This document shows positions 17,161 through 24,876 of a DNA stretch of 64,000 nucleotides, one piece after another. How positions within the stretch are numbered: position 1 is the stretch's first letter; each line of letters opens with the position of its first letter. The translations under genes and the position numbers were made by a program. The notes under the pieces are model-generated. The model had not been told where the DNA came from. It ran no database searches and saw only the letters and a program-made list of their open reading frames with translations. The stretch is from Nodularia sp. (in: cyanobacteria) (GTDB taxonomy: Bacteria; Cyanobacteriota; Cyanobacteriia; Cyanobacteriales; Nostocaceae), in NCBI GenBank assembly GCA_007692755.1, contig REBL01000141.1, positions 17,189 through 81,188 on the forward strand. The letters run 5' to 3'.

Positions 17161-19235
17161 AACCAATCATCATCATCATCCCAGTTATCCTGGTAGGTTG
17201 GTCGCGTGGGTTTGCGAGCAGAACGCCTGTCATCGTAGGCAGGGTAACGGCTATCTCTGCCGTAATCCCTATCGTAGTTTCTATCGTAGTCTCTGCCATA
17301 AGGATCACGGGAATCACGTTCTCGATAAGGATCACGGGAAAAATCGCGATCGCGTTCCTTGTCGCCACCTGTAAAAATGTCCCGAATCGTCCCAAACAAG
17401 TCCTCGTCTTCGTCCTCAGCATAATACTCACGAACTTCTCGGTTCAGTTCATACAAAGCATCTTGTAAATCAGCGTAGGCTTGATCAATTCCCCGATCTT
17501 CATTTTCCTGGAGACTTTCCCGCAGTTCCCGGCAAATACCATCAATTCGCTGACGGCGGTTGCGGGCAAACTGCATCCCAAATTCTAGTGCCACTTCTCT
17601 GAGTTGGCGTTCTGATTGTAAAATTAAAGCCTCAGAACGAGTGCGTTTTTCTACTCTTTCTTTGCGTTCTCGGTCAACATCGGCGTATTTTTGAGCATCC
17701 TGAATCATCCGATTCACTTCTGATTCACTCAAAGTCGAAGCACCTTGAATTGTGATGCTTTGTTCTCGTCCAGTAGTTCTATCTACGGCTGTTACCTGCA
17801 AAATTCCGTTAGCATCGATATCAAAAGATACCTGAACTTGGGGAATACCTCGTGGGGCTGGTGGGATGCCATAGAGCTTAAAACGTCCCAGTGACTTATT
17901 ATTCGATGCCATTTCCCGCTCACCCTGGACTACGTGAATTTCCACAGTGTTTTGGTTATTTTCTGACGTTGAAAAAGTATCAGAACGGCGCACCGGAATA
18001 GTAGTGTTGCGGGGAATCAGTTTTTTCATCACGCCACCAATGGTTTCTAATCCCAAAGATAATGGTGTCACGTCCAAAAGCAGCACATCTTTGAGTTCAC
18101 CCGCCAAAATACCTGCCTGAATGGCAGCGCCGATGGCTACTACTTCATCAGGATTGACATTTTCGTTGGGTTCGATGCCAATTAAATCTCGCACTACCTG
18201 CTTGACTATAGGCATTCGTGTCGAACCACCAACTAACACCACTTCCTCAATATCTACAGGTGAGAGTCCCGAATCTTTGAGGGCGCGTTTGACTGGTGTC
18301 CGGATACGACTGATTAAGTCAATACATAAACCTTCAAATTGAGAACGAGTCAGGCGAGTTTCTAGATGTTTGGGGCCATCTGCCGTAGCGGTGATGAAAG
18401 GTAAGTTAATTTCGGTGACGCTGACTGCCGAAAGTTCAATTTTCGCCTTTTCCGCAGCTTCCATGAGACGTTGTAGAGATTGTCTCTCGCGTCTTAAGTC
18501 TACCCCTTCGGTTTCCAGAAATTGGTCTGCTAACCAATCAACTATTTGTTTATCAAAGTCATTACCACCTAGTTGAGTATCTCCACTGGTAGCTTTAACT
18601 TCAAAAATGCCATCACCGACTTCCAAAATGGACACGTCAAAAGTACCACCGCCCAAGTCAAAGACGAGGATAGTTTCAGTCGTACCCCTATCTAATCCAT
18701 AAGCCAAAGATGCGGCTGTCGGTTCATTGAGAATCCGCAACACTTCTAAACCGGCTATTCTGCCAGCATCGCGGGTCGCCTGTCGTTGAGAATCATTGAA
18801 ATAAGCGGGAACTGTAATCACTGCCCCTGTCACGGGTTCACCCAAATAGCGACTAGCATCCTCTGCCAATTTTTTCATCACCATTGCCGAAATTTCTTCG
18901 GGGGCGAAATCCTTTTTGAGGCGGGGACAGGGAATTTTAATATTACCTAATTCATCTTTGCGAATTGTATAAGGTACACGCTTAGATTCTGAGCTGAGTT
19001 CACCATACTGCCGCCCAATGAAGCGTTTAACTGCAAAAAATGTATTTTGTGGGTTGAGAACGGTTTGCCGTCTGGCCATTTGCCCAACCACCCTTTCGCC
19101 CTCTTTGCTGAAGCCGACAACAGAGGGGGTTGTTCGCATTCCTTCTGCATTGGCAATCACCACCGGCTTACCACCCTCCATTACGGCGACTACTGAGTTG
19201 GTTGTACCCAAGTCGATGCCGACTACCTTGCCCAT
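17157..19235 (-). CDS. dnaK: Hsp70 chaperone DnaK (paralogue with charged C-terminal tail)
   Basis: This 692-residue Hsp70 has the ATPase domain (about 1-380) with [20 protein letters not shown] at the start, [19 protein letters not shown] near 140, [14 protein letters not shown] near 192 and [11 protein letters not shown] near 330. The substrate-binding domain ([14 protein letters not shown] near 390) and lid follow. Instead of an EEVD-like end it has about 65 residues rich in Arg, Asp and Tyr, ending in a run of Asp and WL. Cyanobacteria carry several DnaK paralogues; the length and tail resemble DnaK1 more than the housekeeping DnaK2, but this is not certain. dnaJ follows on the same strand. 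No CIRCE operator was seen upstream. Confidence 0.93.
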   Translation of the reverse strand: MGKVVGIDLGTTNSVVAVMEGGKPVVIANAEGMRTTPSVVGFSKEGERVVGQMARRQTVLNPQNTFFAVKRFIGRQYGELSSESKRVPYTIRKDELGNIKIPCPRLKKDFAPEEISAMVMKKLAEDASRYLGEPVTGAVITVPAYFNDSQRQATRDAGRIAGLEVLRILNEPTAASLAYGLDRGTTETILVFDLGGGTFDVSILEVGDGIFEVKATSGDTQLGGNDFDKQIVDWLADQFLETEGVDLRRERQSLQRLMEAAEKAKIELSAVSVTEINLPFITATADGPKHLETRLTRSQFEGLCIDLISRIRTPVKRALKDSGLSPVDIEEVVLVGGSTRMPIVKQVVRDLIGIEPNENVNPDEVVAIGAAIQAGILAGELKDVLLLDVTPLSLGLETIGGVMKKLIPRNTTIPVRRSDTFSTSENNQNTVEIHVVQGEREMASNNKSLGRFKLYGIPPAPRGIPQVQVSFDIDANGILQVTAVDRTTGREQSITIQGASTLSESEVNRMIQDAQKYADVDRERKERVEKRTRSEALILQSERQLREVALEFGMQFARNRRQRIDGICRELRESLQENEDRGIDQAYADLQDALYELNREVREYYAEDEDEDLFGTIRDIFTGGDKERDRDFSRDPYRERDSRDPYGRDYDRNYDRDYGRDSRYPAYDDRRSARKPTRPTYQDNWDDDDDWL

Positions 19236-19552
19236 GCGTTACTCTTCTCCTAGCGTGTCTTGTACTTTTATTATGATTATGCGGGACTACCTCTAGCTGT
19301 TTGCTATGGCATGAAAACACTTCAATGATATGATAGTCATCATTAAGGTAAGAAGTAGAGGAGTTTAAGCTTGAGTAGCTAGTTGCAAGACTAGGATAAC
19401 ATTGGGAATGCTAAGTATGTCCAAGTAGTCTAAAATATTATCCTGCATATACTGAGCTTTACCGTTTCTTCAAGTTGGGAAATCCACCCTGATCAAAGTT
19501 GCTTTTCCCTTTCTAGGTCACAAAAAGTTTATCCTGCAACTATTTTAAGGCT
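19236..19552. other. Intergenic region between divergent dnaK and M28 peptidase genes
   Basis: These 317 bases must hold the dnaK promoter and that of the peptidase gene. I see no CIRCE element (TTAGCACTC inverted repeat), no RNA gene and no convincing reading frame. TAAGG at about 19546-19550 is a weak ribosome-binding site for the TTG start of the peptidase. Confidence 0.45.
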
Positions 19553-20401
19553 TTGATTTTAAAAGAGCGATTGCTAAATCATCTGCGGCAGATAGCCAGA
19601 GAACGTGATCCTTACTTAGCCACAGCAGGCCATTTTTTTGTTCAAGAATATATCCGTCAAGAATTTGCCCAATGGGAAAGTGTGGAAATCCACACCTTTT
19701 TAGTAAGAAGCAAAAGCTGTAATAATCTCATCCTCAATTTACCCTGTCAAACTAAATCGCAAAAAAAAGATTTACCACCAATTTTAATTGCGGCTCATTA
19801 CGATGCTGTACCAGGCACACCAGGGGCGGATGATAATGCTACAGGTGTGGCGGTCTTGTTGGAGTTAGCCAGAAAATTTGCGGCTGAACCCGTTAAATAT
19901 CCTTTACGGCTGGTGGCTTTTGATATGGAGGAATATGGGTTGCTGGGTAGTGCTGCATATGCAGCTTTGTTACATGAGCAACGGCAACCTCTGCGTTTAA
20001 TGATATCTCTGGAAATGTTGGGATATCGTGATTCTGCCCCTAATTCTCAACGTTATCCATCTCCTTTAGAACGGTTTTATCCCCATCAGGGCGATTTTAT
20101 CGCTTTAATTGGCAATTTACGCACAATTGGCGACTTAATTAGAATGAGTCGCAATATTCGCCAAGTTGGTGTACCTAGTAAGTGGTTACCAGTGCCGAAT
20201 CGTGGTTTAATTGTGCCGCAAACTCGGCAAAGTGATCATGCACCGTTTTGGGATTTGGGTTATCCAGCGATGATGGTGACAGATACGGCATTTTTAAGGA
20301 ATCCTCACTATCATAAATCTAGTGATGCGATCGCTACTTTGGATTTAGATTTTCTCACAGGTGTTTGTGAAGGTTTAGAAGTGGCTATTCGGCGGCTGTG
20401 A
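19553..20401 (+). CDS. M28-family zinc aminopeptidase
   Basis: This 282-residue peptidase has the M28 co-catalytic two-zinc site: His near 82 (AAHYDAVPGT), Asp near 93 (GADDNATG), the Glu-Glu pair near 126 (FDMEEYGLLGS) and a late His (NPHYHKSSDA near 258). It would remove N-terminal residues from peptides; substrate preference is unknown. There is no signal peptide, so it is probably cytoplasmic. Translation appears to begin at a TTG (19553); no in-frame ATG lies before the conserved region. A decayed copy of its last 70 codons is found at 22744-22969. Confidence 0.85.
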   Translation: MILKERLLNHLRQIARERDPYLATAGHFFVQEYIRQEFAQWESVEIHTFLVRSKSCNNLILNLPCQTKSQKKDLPPILIAAHYDAVPGTPGADDNATGVAVLLELARKFAAEPVKYPLRLVAFDMEEYGLLGSAAYAALLHEQRQPLRLMISLEMLGYRDSAPNSQRYPSPLERFYPHQGDFIALIGNLRTIGDLIRMSRNIRQVGVPSKWLPVPNRGLIVPQTRQSDHAPFWDLGYPAMMVTDTAFLRNPHYHKSSDAIATLDLDFLTGVCEGLEVAIRRL

Positions 20402-20464
20402 TTTTTTGAGAATTTACGATTTTTTAAAGAGCTAATTAAATAGAAAAATATACAAACAATTGAA

Positions 20465-20767
20465 ATGCCGAAAAATTCAAATTTATCATTACTAGATACA
20501 GATGCACTATTTGTTCCTTCTTCTGTTGAAAGAATTACTTTGTATGAAAAATTTAAATCACAGATTATTCATAATTCTTATTTAGATAGAACATTAGTGA
20601 GTTTTCAAGCTAATAAGCAGTCTCCATTTTCTTCCTGGTTCAATCGGATTAACTATCGGTTGCGTTCAACCTTCTTTTATCGCAAACTTAAAGAATACAA
20701 AACTCTATTTACTGCGGTATTTAAACTAGTTCTAGTAAATCGTTATCATCCTCATTATTTTTACTAA
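20465..20767 (+). pseudogene. Probable remnant of a DNA methyltransferase N terminus
   Basis: The 100-codon frame reads well for about 60 residues, including SVERITLYEKFKSQI and the phrase YLDRTLVSFQANKQSPFSSW. That phrase resembles the region before the catalytic domain of site-specific DNA methylases (typically followed by FKYKEGFS). After residue 60 the sequence turns basic and unlike any family, and no catalytic NPPY- or DPFAGSG-type motif follows. The 3' end overlaps the LRAT gene on the other strand. I read it as a truncated relic left by recombination in an accessory region; the family call rests on one motif from memory. Confidence 0.4.
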
Positions 20768-21284
20768 ACTTAATTAACATATTCAGATTGTTATTACGCT
20801 GATTATTTTTACCAAACTTAATTAACATATCCATATATTTTTTAGTTTGATCTGTTGTCGATTGGACATAATTGATCCCAGTATTGAAAGTATTAACAGC
20901 AGCATTAGCAGCAGCAATTCCAGGCTCTCCTACTACTTCTTTAGCCTTTTCCACTTGAGCGCTTTTGTATTTACCTGTTTTGCAGTAATGAGCAAAATGT
21001 TCACAGTTATTCTTAAACAAATTATACTGTCTCTCACCTAGCTTTCTTTTTGCTCTAGCGATGACAATTAAAACTTGATCGCATAAATCGTATTTCTTAG
21101 TATAAATTTTCTTCCCTTGGGCAAATTCGTTCAGAGAAACCCAGCGTATTATTCCAAGATTTTCATTTTTATACTCTTTTTGGTAATGAATAACAGTCTG
21201 ATTACCACAATCAATTCCATGATGATATATTATCGAATGACCAATTTTCCTTGCTATACAGTAAATGTGGTCTCCTTGTGCCAT
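20721..21284 (-). CDS. LRAT-domain (NlpC/P60-like) acyltransferase/phospholipase protein
   Basis: This 187-residue protein has the circularly permuted papain-like LRAT layout: GDHIYCIAR at the start, His near 21 (YHHGIDCG), a second His near 33 (VIHYQ), and the catalytic cysteine in NNCEHFAHYCKTGKYKS near 93. Homologues transfer acyl groups between lipids or cut phospholipids. The second half is an Ala/Thr-rich helix, then a 16-residue tandem repeat beginning MLIKF. The matching DNA repeats (20754-20782 and 20802-20830) are almost identical, so the repeat is recent. Two Gly/Ala-rich membrane protein genes lie upstream on the same strand, suggesting a three-gene cassette. A role in conflict or defence is inference. 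Confidence 0.72.
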   Translation of the reverse strand: MAQGDHIYCIARKIGHSIIYHHGIDCGNQTVIHYQKEYKNENLGIIRWVSLNEFAQGKKIYTKKYDLCDQVLIVIARAKRKLGERQYNLFKNNCEHFAHYCKTGKYKSAQVEKAKEVVGEPGIAAANAAVNTFNTGINYVQSTTDQTKKYMDMLIKFGKNNQRNNNLNMLIKFSKNNEDDNDLLELV

Positions 21285-21362
21285 GATTTCTCTCTCTATT
21301 CAGGTAAAGTTAAATTTGTAGCAAAACTTCAGCTATTTTATGAAAAAATTGTTAAGAATCAA

Positions 21363-21899
21363 TCATGTTTTGGCTGATTTAATGATATTTTCAACCATCT
21401 CAATAGCATTTTTTAATGTTATTTGACCAAGTTCTACATATTTTATTAAATCTTGAGCATCCTTTGGAGAAATCAAATTAAGTCTCACTGGTTCTTCTAA
21501 TGAAAGAATAAATTTTGTTTTATCTGTATCTCCAAGTTTAGATGCTCGTTCTTTAGCTTTAACTTCTTTTAACTGTTCTTCCAGTTGCCTAAGCATTTCT
21601 GCTTGTTTACCTTGTGTAAAACTACCATCTAAAATTCTTTTTACTCCTACAAGTGCAGCAGCACCTAAACCAATTCCTCCAGCAACTACACCTAACGGAG
21701 CCGCTACTGGTATAGAAATGAGTCCAAATAAGATCGGTACAGCCCCAGCCCCCAAAAAAGCAGCCGCAGCACCCCCACCAATAGCACCAACAGCACCAAT
21801 TCCAATATCTGCTAGAATTCCTAACTTATCATTAGGATTATTCTTTAGTTTTTGGATAGCTTTAAGGATTTGCTCTTTATTTGGGTTTTCGTTCGACAT
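21363..21899 (-). CDS. Small membrane protein with Gly/Ala-rich hydrophobic core
   Basis: I do not recognise a family. The 178-residue protein has a charged start (KEQILKAIQKLKNNPNDKLG), then about 65 residues of almost pure Gly, Ala, Ile, Val and Leu (residues 28-90) with GXXXG-type spacing such as GAIGGGAAAAFLGAG, as in pore-forming or glycine-zipper peptides. A charged helical region (QLEEQLKEVKAKERASK) and an amphipathic end follow. It lies 78 bases upstream of the LRAT gene and 33 bases downstream of another Gly-rich membrane protein, all on the minus strand. An effector that inserts in membranes is one possibility, untested. Confidence 0.65.
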   Translation of the reverse strand: MSNENPNKEQILKAIQKLKNNPNDKLGILADIGIGAVGAIGGGAAAAFLGAGAVPILFGLISIPVAAPLGVVAGGIGLGAAALVGVKRILDGSFTQGKQAEMLRQLEEQLKEVKAKERASKLGDTDKTKFILSLEEPVRLNLISPKDAQDLIKYVELGQITLKNAIEMVENIIKSAKT

Positions 21900-21932
21900 T
21901 TACACACTCCAGATGGCAAATAAATTTTAAAA

Positions 21933-22466
21933 CTAGGCAGTGATAATATTACTGAATACTACATTGAAGACATCAACCACTAACTCAAAGAAAATTTTAG
22001 TGATTTCAATAATATCTTCTGCAATTCCGAAAATTCCACTCTGTACTTCTTTACCCTGACCACGCTTATCAATTCTGTGGCCTGCTACTGCACCAATAGC
22101 AGTAATGGTTATTCCCAAAGCCATTGCTACTGGAGCTAATAATTGACCAAAAAACGGTACTGAAATTATTAAATTTGACACAGCAGCACCCACTGCACAA
22201 CCTATACCAAAACCTGTAACCAAAGAGGGGTGTGCTTTAACAAAATCAATTATTTTCAGCAAGAGAATTTTCCCTACATAAAATATTTTGCTGTCAATTC
22301 TCTTTGTATAACTGGCAAGATCATGTAGCCTCATAGTTACTTCATGAGGTAAGCCACATTCATTTAACCAAATATAGAGTTCGTTACTGCTCTTGGAATC
22401 AGCTTCGGCTTGCCAAAGAGACATTTTAAAATTGGCTTGCGCTGGGGATAATATTTGTGATGTCAT
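21933..22466 (-). CDS. Membrane protein of unknown family, first gene of the LRAT cassette
   Basis: This 177-residue protein is not recognised. The first 60 residues are soluble and Ser/Glu-rich. Residues about 75-128 are hydrophobic with glycine repeats (GFGIGCAVGAAVSNLIISV and LAPVAMALGITITAIGAVAG), giving two helices separated by PFFGQ. A GHRIDKRGQGKEV loop and a hydrophobic end with many Phe, Val and Ile (IIEITKIFFELVVDVFNVVF) follow. The layout resembles the next gene (Gly-rich core flanked by helices), and both precede the LRAT gene on one strand. A joint membrane function is likely; its nature is open. Confidence 0.65.
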   Translation of the reverse strand: MTSQILSPAQANFKMSLWQAEADSKSSNELYIWLNECGLPHEVTMRLHDLASYTKRIDSKIFYVGKILLLKIIDFVKAHPSLVTGFGIGCAVGAAVSNLIISVPFFGQLLAPVAMALGITITAIGAVAGHRIDKRGQGKEVQSGIFGIAEDIIEITKIFFELVVDVFNVVFSNIITA

Positions 22467-22614
22467 GTTGAGTGTAAAAGCTACTGATAATGTTTATTTT
22501 TTAATAAACTAGTTAATTTAAATACTATGATCAAGATATTTTTTTTGATATTCGTATAAACACGGTAAAGTTTGTGTAGATTAGATATAGCTAAATAATT
22601 GGAGAAAATCCATA

Positions 22615-22736
22615 TTAGATAGAGGTAGCTGACGCAGAGAATGATTAATTTCCCTAGATGCAGCAAGTCCTGAAATCATTGCGTCTTCGGCGAGATGTCC
22701 CCCACACCAATCACCACAACATACTAAAGGTAAGGC
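22615..22736 (-). pseudogene. 3' fragment of the FAD oxidoreductase gene
   Basis: This minus-strand stretch repeats the last 40 or so codons of the FAD-enzyme gene at 23679-24701: LVCCGDWCGGHLAEDAMISG and GLAASREINHSLRQLPLSN are both recognisable. I count roughly a dozen differences over about 115 bases by eye. It has no start of its own and runs at 22737-22743 directly into a fragment of the M28 peptidase gene on the other strand. Confidence 0.88.
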
Positions 22737-22743
22737 AGCCGCA

Positions 22744-22969
22744 TCGGGGTTTAATTGTGCCTCAAACTCGGCAAAGTGATCATGCGCCGTTTTGAGATTT
22801 GGGTTATACAGCGATGATGGTGACAGATACGGCATTTTTAAGGAATCCTCATTATCACAAATCTAGTGATGCGATCGCCGAAGACGCGGCTTTGCCGTTC
22901 GCTACTTTGGATTTAGATTTTCTCACTGGTGTTTGTGAAGGTTTAGAAGTGGCTATTCGGCGGTTGTAA
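22744..22969 (+). pseudogene. 3' fragment of the M28 peptidase gene
   Basis: This copies the last 70 codons of the peptidase gene (20194-20401) with about ten mismatches by eye over 200 bases. One changes a Trp codon to TGA (CCGTTTTGAGATTTG), so it cannot be translated through. A 24-base insert beginning CGAAGACGCGG sits in a HIP1 site at about 22877-22900 and is absent from the full gene. The original stop position is kept as TAA at 22967. Confidence 0.9.
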
Positions 22970-22993
22970 TTTAATGAATGATTGGGGAAAACT

Positions 22994-23320
22994 TTAATAT
23001 GCAAGTTTAAGGCTGACATAGCGATTTAAACTCACATTTTCCTCTGCTGCTTCTATAGCTAATCTACGATGAAGTTCTGGAGGAATACGAACTTGAAATT
23101 TACCACTGTAGTTTTTTTCTGCAATAGGTTCTGGAATCTTTTCATGATTCGCTTCCATATCAACTACTATATCTTTTACCAAGTTTGTAATACCTTCAAG
23201 TGCAGTAGAACGATTTTCATGGAGATAAGATAAACTGGGAAATTCGGCACACAGTCCTACAAATTCTTCATCCTCGCCTGACCAAGTAACTCTATAGGTG
23301 TAGTGGTCGTAGTTAACCAT
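22994..23320 (-). CDS. hicB: HicB-type antitoxin
   Basis: This 108-residue antitoxin has the HicB fold: an RNase-H-like N-terminal half (YTYRVTWSGEDEEFVGLCAE, then ALEGITNLVKDIV) and a ribbon-helix-helix DNA-binding end (GKFQVRIPPELHRRLAIEAA, then SLNRYVSLKL). It binds and neutralises the HicA RNase and, through the RHH part, represses the operon. Its start overlaps the hicA stop by eight bases. An inverted repeat between the -35 and -10 elements upstream of hicA (23661-23682) is the probable operator. Confidence 0.87.
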   Translation of the reverse strand: MVNYDHYTYRVTWSGEDEEFVGLCAEFPSLSYLHENRSTALEGITNLVKDIVVDMEANHEKIPEPIAEKNYSGKFQVRIPPELHRRLAIEAAEENVSLNRYVSLKLAY

Positions 23321-23567
23321 CTTTCATTTCCTCAATTTTTTCAATCGCGTCTAAAACTTGCTTTACTTGATAAACCTTGGCTTTTCCATTTTTGTTTTGA
23401 ATATTGACGCGCGGATCTCCAACCCAAGGTGTTTTATAAACACAATGGCTTGTTCCTTGCTGTCTGGGTTCTCCAAAATAATGATTGCAAACCTTCACTA
23501 AATCGGTAAAGTTTACATTCTGCGGATTATTCTGGAACTGTGCCAGGAGTTTTTCTATTTGTGCCAT
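23313..23567 (-). CDS. hicA: HicA-type mRNA interferase toxin
   Basis: About 84 residues from the ATG at 23567. The frame is open back to 23636, but that adds an unrelated lead-in, and MAQIEKLLAQFQNNPQNVNF is a normal family start. The double-stranded-RNA-binding-like fold is seen in FTDLVKVCNHYFGEPRQQGT, and the catalytic His follows in GTSHCVYKTPW. The end, KVYQVKQVLDAIEKIEE, is typical. It cleaves mRNA when HicB is lost. Together with hicB it forms a type II toxin-antitoxin pair in the accessory stretch between the peptidase and FAD-enzyme genes. It is longer than the minimal HicA of about 60 residues, as in many cyanobacterial versions. Confidence 0.82.
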   Translation of the reverse strand: MAQIEKLLAQFQNNPQNVNFTDLVKVCNHYFGEPRQQGTSHCVYKTPWVGDPRVNIQNKNGKAKVYQVKQVLDAIEKIEEMKDG

Positions 23568-23658
23568 AGGTTTATACCAAGTTGTCATCAAAGGAGTAGA
23601 AAGAAAGTTTCTACTCAATGAGAGATTAAAAAGCAACTTGATATGAGATTTACTATAA

Positions 23659-23688
23659 TAATAGTATCAATATTAATACTATGTCAAG
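23659..23688 (-). promoter_or_regulatory. hicAB promoter with inverted-repeat operator
   Basis: On the minus strand TTGACA (23688-23683) is followed after 18 bases by TATTAT (23664-23659). Between and over them lies an inverted repeat with arms ATAGTAT (23661-23667) and ATACTAT (23676-23682). This is the expected place for an RHH antitoxin operator. The promoter overlaps the 3' end of the FAD-enzyme gene. Confidence 0.6.
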
Positions 23689-24701
23689 GGTGATGTTTTA
23701 TTAAATAGAGGTAATTGGCGCAGGGATTGATTAATTTCCCCAGATGCAGCCAGTCCAGAAATCATTGCGTCTTCGGCGAGATAGCCACCACACCAATCAC
23801 CACAACAGACTAAAGGTATGGTAGAACTGGCGGATAATACCGGATTTGTCCAGGGACGACTAGGAAAAGCGTAACGCCAGCGATGTACTTGCATCCACTC
23901 TGGTGTTTCTAGCCAGGGAAGCGCTAACCTCTGGGCGGCTTGTTGCAACATCTCTTTTCCCACAGGTTGTAAATCTGGGGTTTCTAAATGCAGTTCGGCA
24001 TATTTAGCGCTACTTTGCAAGACAAATACAGGTTGCTGAGGGTTGGGACGTTTACTGCTATCTAAACCCATCCATCCTAGAACAGGATCATCTGTAAATT
24101 TCCGGTCTTTCCAAGGTGGTAGCGGTTGGGATGTAGCCGGATATCCCGCGATCGCACTCACAGAAGGATAAAATTCTACAGAACTCAAATTGTCGAAAAA
24201 TTCTTTACCTAGTACAGCTTCCCCCAATGGTGCTAACAGTGTCAAAGCTTGGGGCGCGGGAATGGCTAAAACTAAGGCTTTAGCCGTGAATTCTGCATTA
24301 CTTTCCAGAGTCAGACACCAACTATTTTCAGGGGTGGGGTGAATGGCTGTGACCCGTTGATTTAGTTGGATTTGTAAACCTTGGGCGATAAATTTAGCGA
24401 TCGCACTCATTCCCGCAGGTACAATATAACGGGGTTCTGAATCGGGTTGAGTCGGATTTGCCCACACTTCTACGATATGGCGATCGCGCAACAATTGCAC
24501 AAAATTTTGGAATAATTCACCCTTGGGTTTCAAATAACACGCCCCATGATCTGCCCAAGTTCCATATAATCGGCGTGTAGCTAGTCGTCCCCCCAAACCA
24601 CGGGATTTTTCCACCACCAACACCGAATATCCAGCCTCAGTTAACCGTTGGGCGCATATTAAACCTGCCATGCCGGCACCAATTATAGCAATATCAGTCA
24701 T
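23679..24701 (-). CDS. FAD-dependent oxidoreductase, renalase-like
   Basis: This 340-residue flavoprotein has an N-terminal Rossmann dinucleotide fold (IAIIGAGMAGLICAQRL, residues 4-20), the VVEKSRGLGGRLATRR loop that contacts FAD, and a C-terminal FAD-closing region (LVCCGDWCGGYLAEDAMISG). The layout matches small amine-oxidase-like proteins of the renalase group. The substrate is unknown; in cyanobacteria these genes stand alone. The start at 24701 is well placed before the Rossmann strand. The gene's last 40 codons are duplicated as a fragment at 22615-22736. Confidence 0.82.
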   Translation of the reverse strand: MTDIAIIGAGMAGLICAQRLTEAGYSVLVVEKSRGLGGRLATRRLYGTWADHGACYLKPKGELFQNFVQLLRDRHIVEVWANPTQPDSEPRYIVPAGMSAIAKFIAQGLQIQLNQRVTAIHPTPENSWCLTLESNAEFTAKALVLAIPAPQALTLLAPLGEAVLGKEFFDNLSSVEFYPSVSAIAGYPATSQPLPPWKDRKFTDDPVLGWMGLDSSKRPNPQQPVFVLQSSAKYAELHLETPDLQPVGKEMLQQAAQRLALPWLETPEWMQVHRWRYAFPSRPWTNPVLSASSTIPLVCCGDWCGGYLAEDAMISGLAASGEINQSLRQLPLFNKTSPLT

Positions 24702-24705
24702 ACGA

Positions 24706-24876
24706 TTTTAGATTTTAGATTTTAGATTTTTGTTCAACCCACAGATAAATCTGGGGGCTTGTAGCACCAAGGAACTATTGGTCATAATTGATTCGTGAGT
24801 ACGAATACTCATAATCAATGACTAATGACTAATGACTAATGACTAATGACCAATGACCAATGACAAATGACCAATG
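24706..24876. repeat. Short tandem repeats (ATTTTAG and AATGACT/AATGACC heptamers)
   Basis: Two simple arrays lie here: GATTTTA units at 24706-24730 and about eight AATGACY heptamers at 24818-24873. Between them is a CAGATaaATCTG hairpin near 24740. Such heptamer arrays are typical of heterocystous cyanobacteria. The ATG start of the next gene is the last heptamer unit. Confidence 0.85.

Noticed and set aside
22481..22835. Two minus-strand frames in the scar region
   Set aside because: They are the translated FAD-gene fragment and its flanks; the piece lacks the rest of the enzyme and runs into an antisense peptidase fragment.
24706..24876. Repeat array considered as CRISPR
   Set aside because: Units are seven bases long with no spacers; these are simple tandem repeats.
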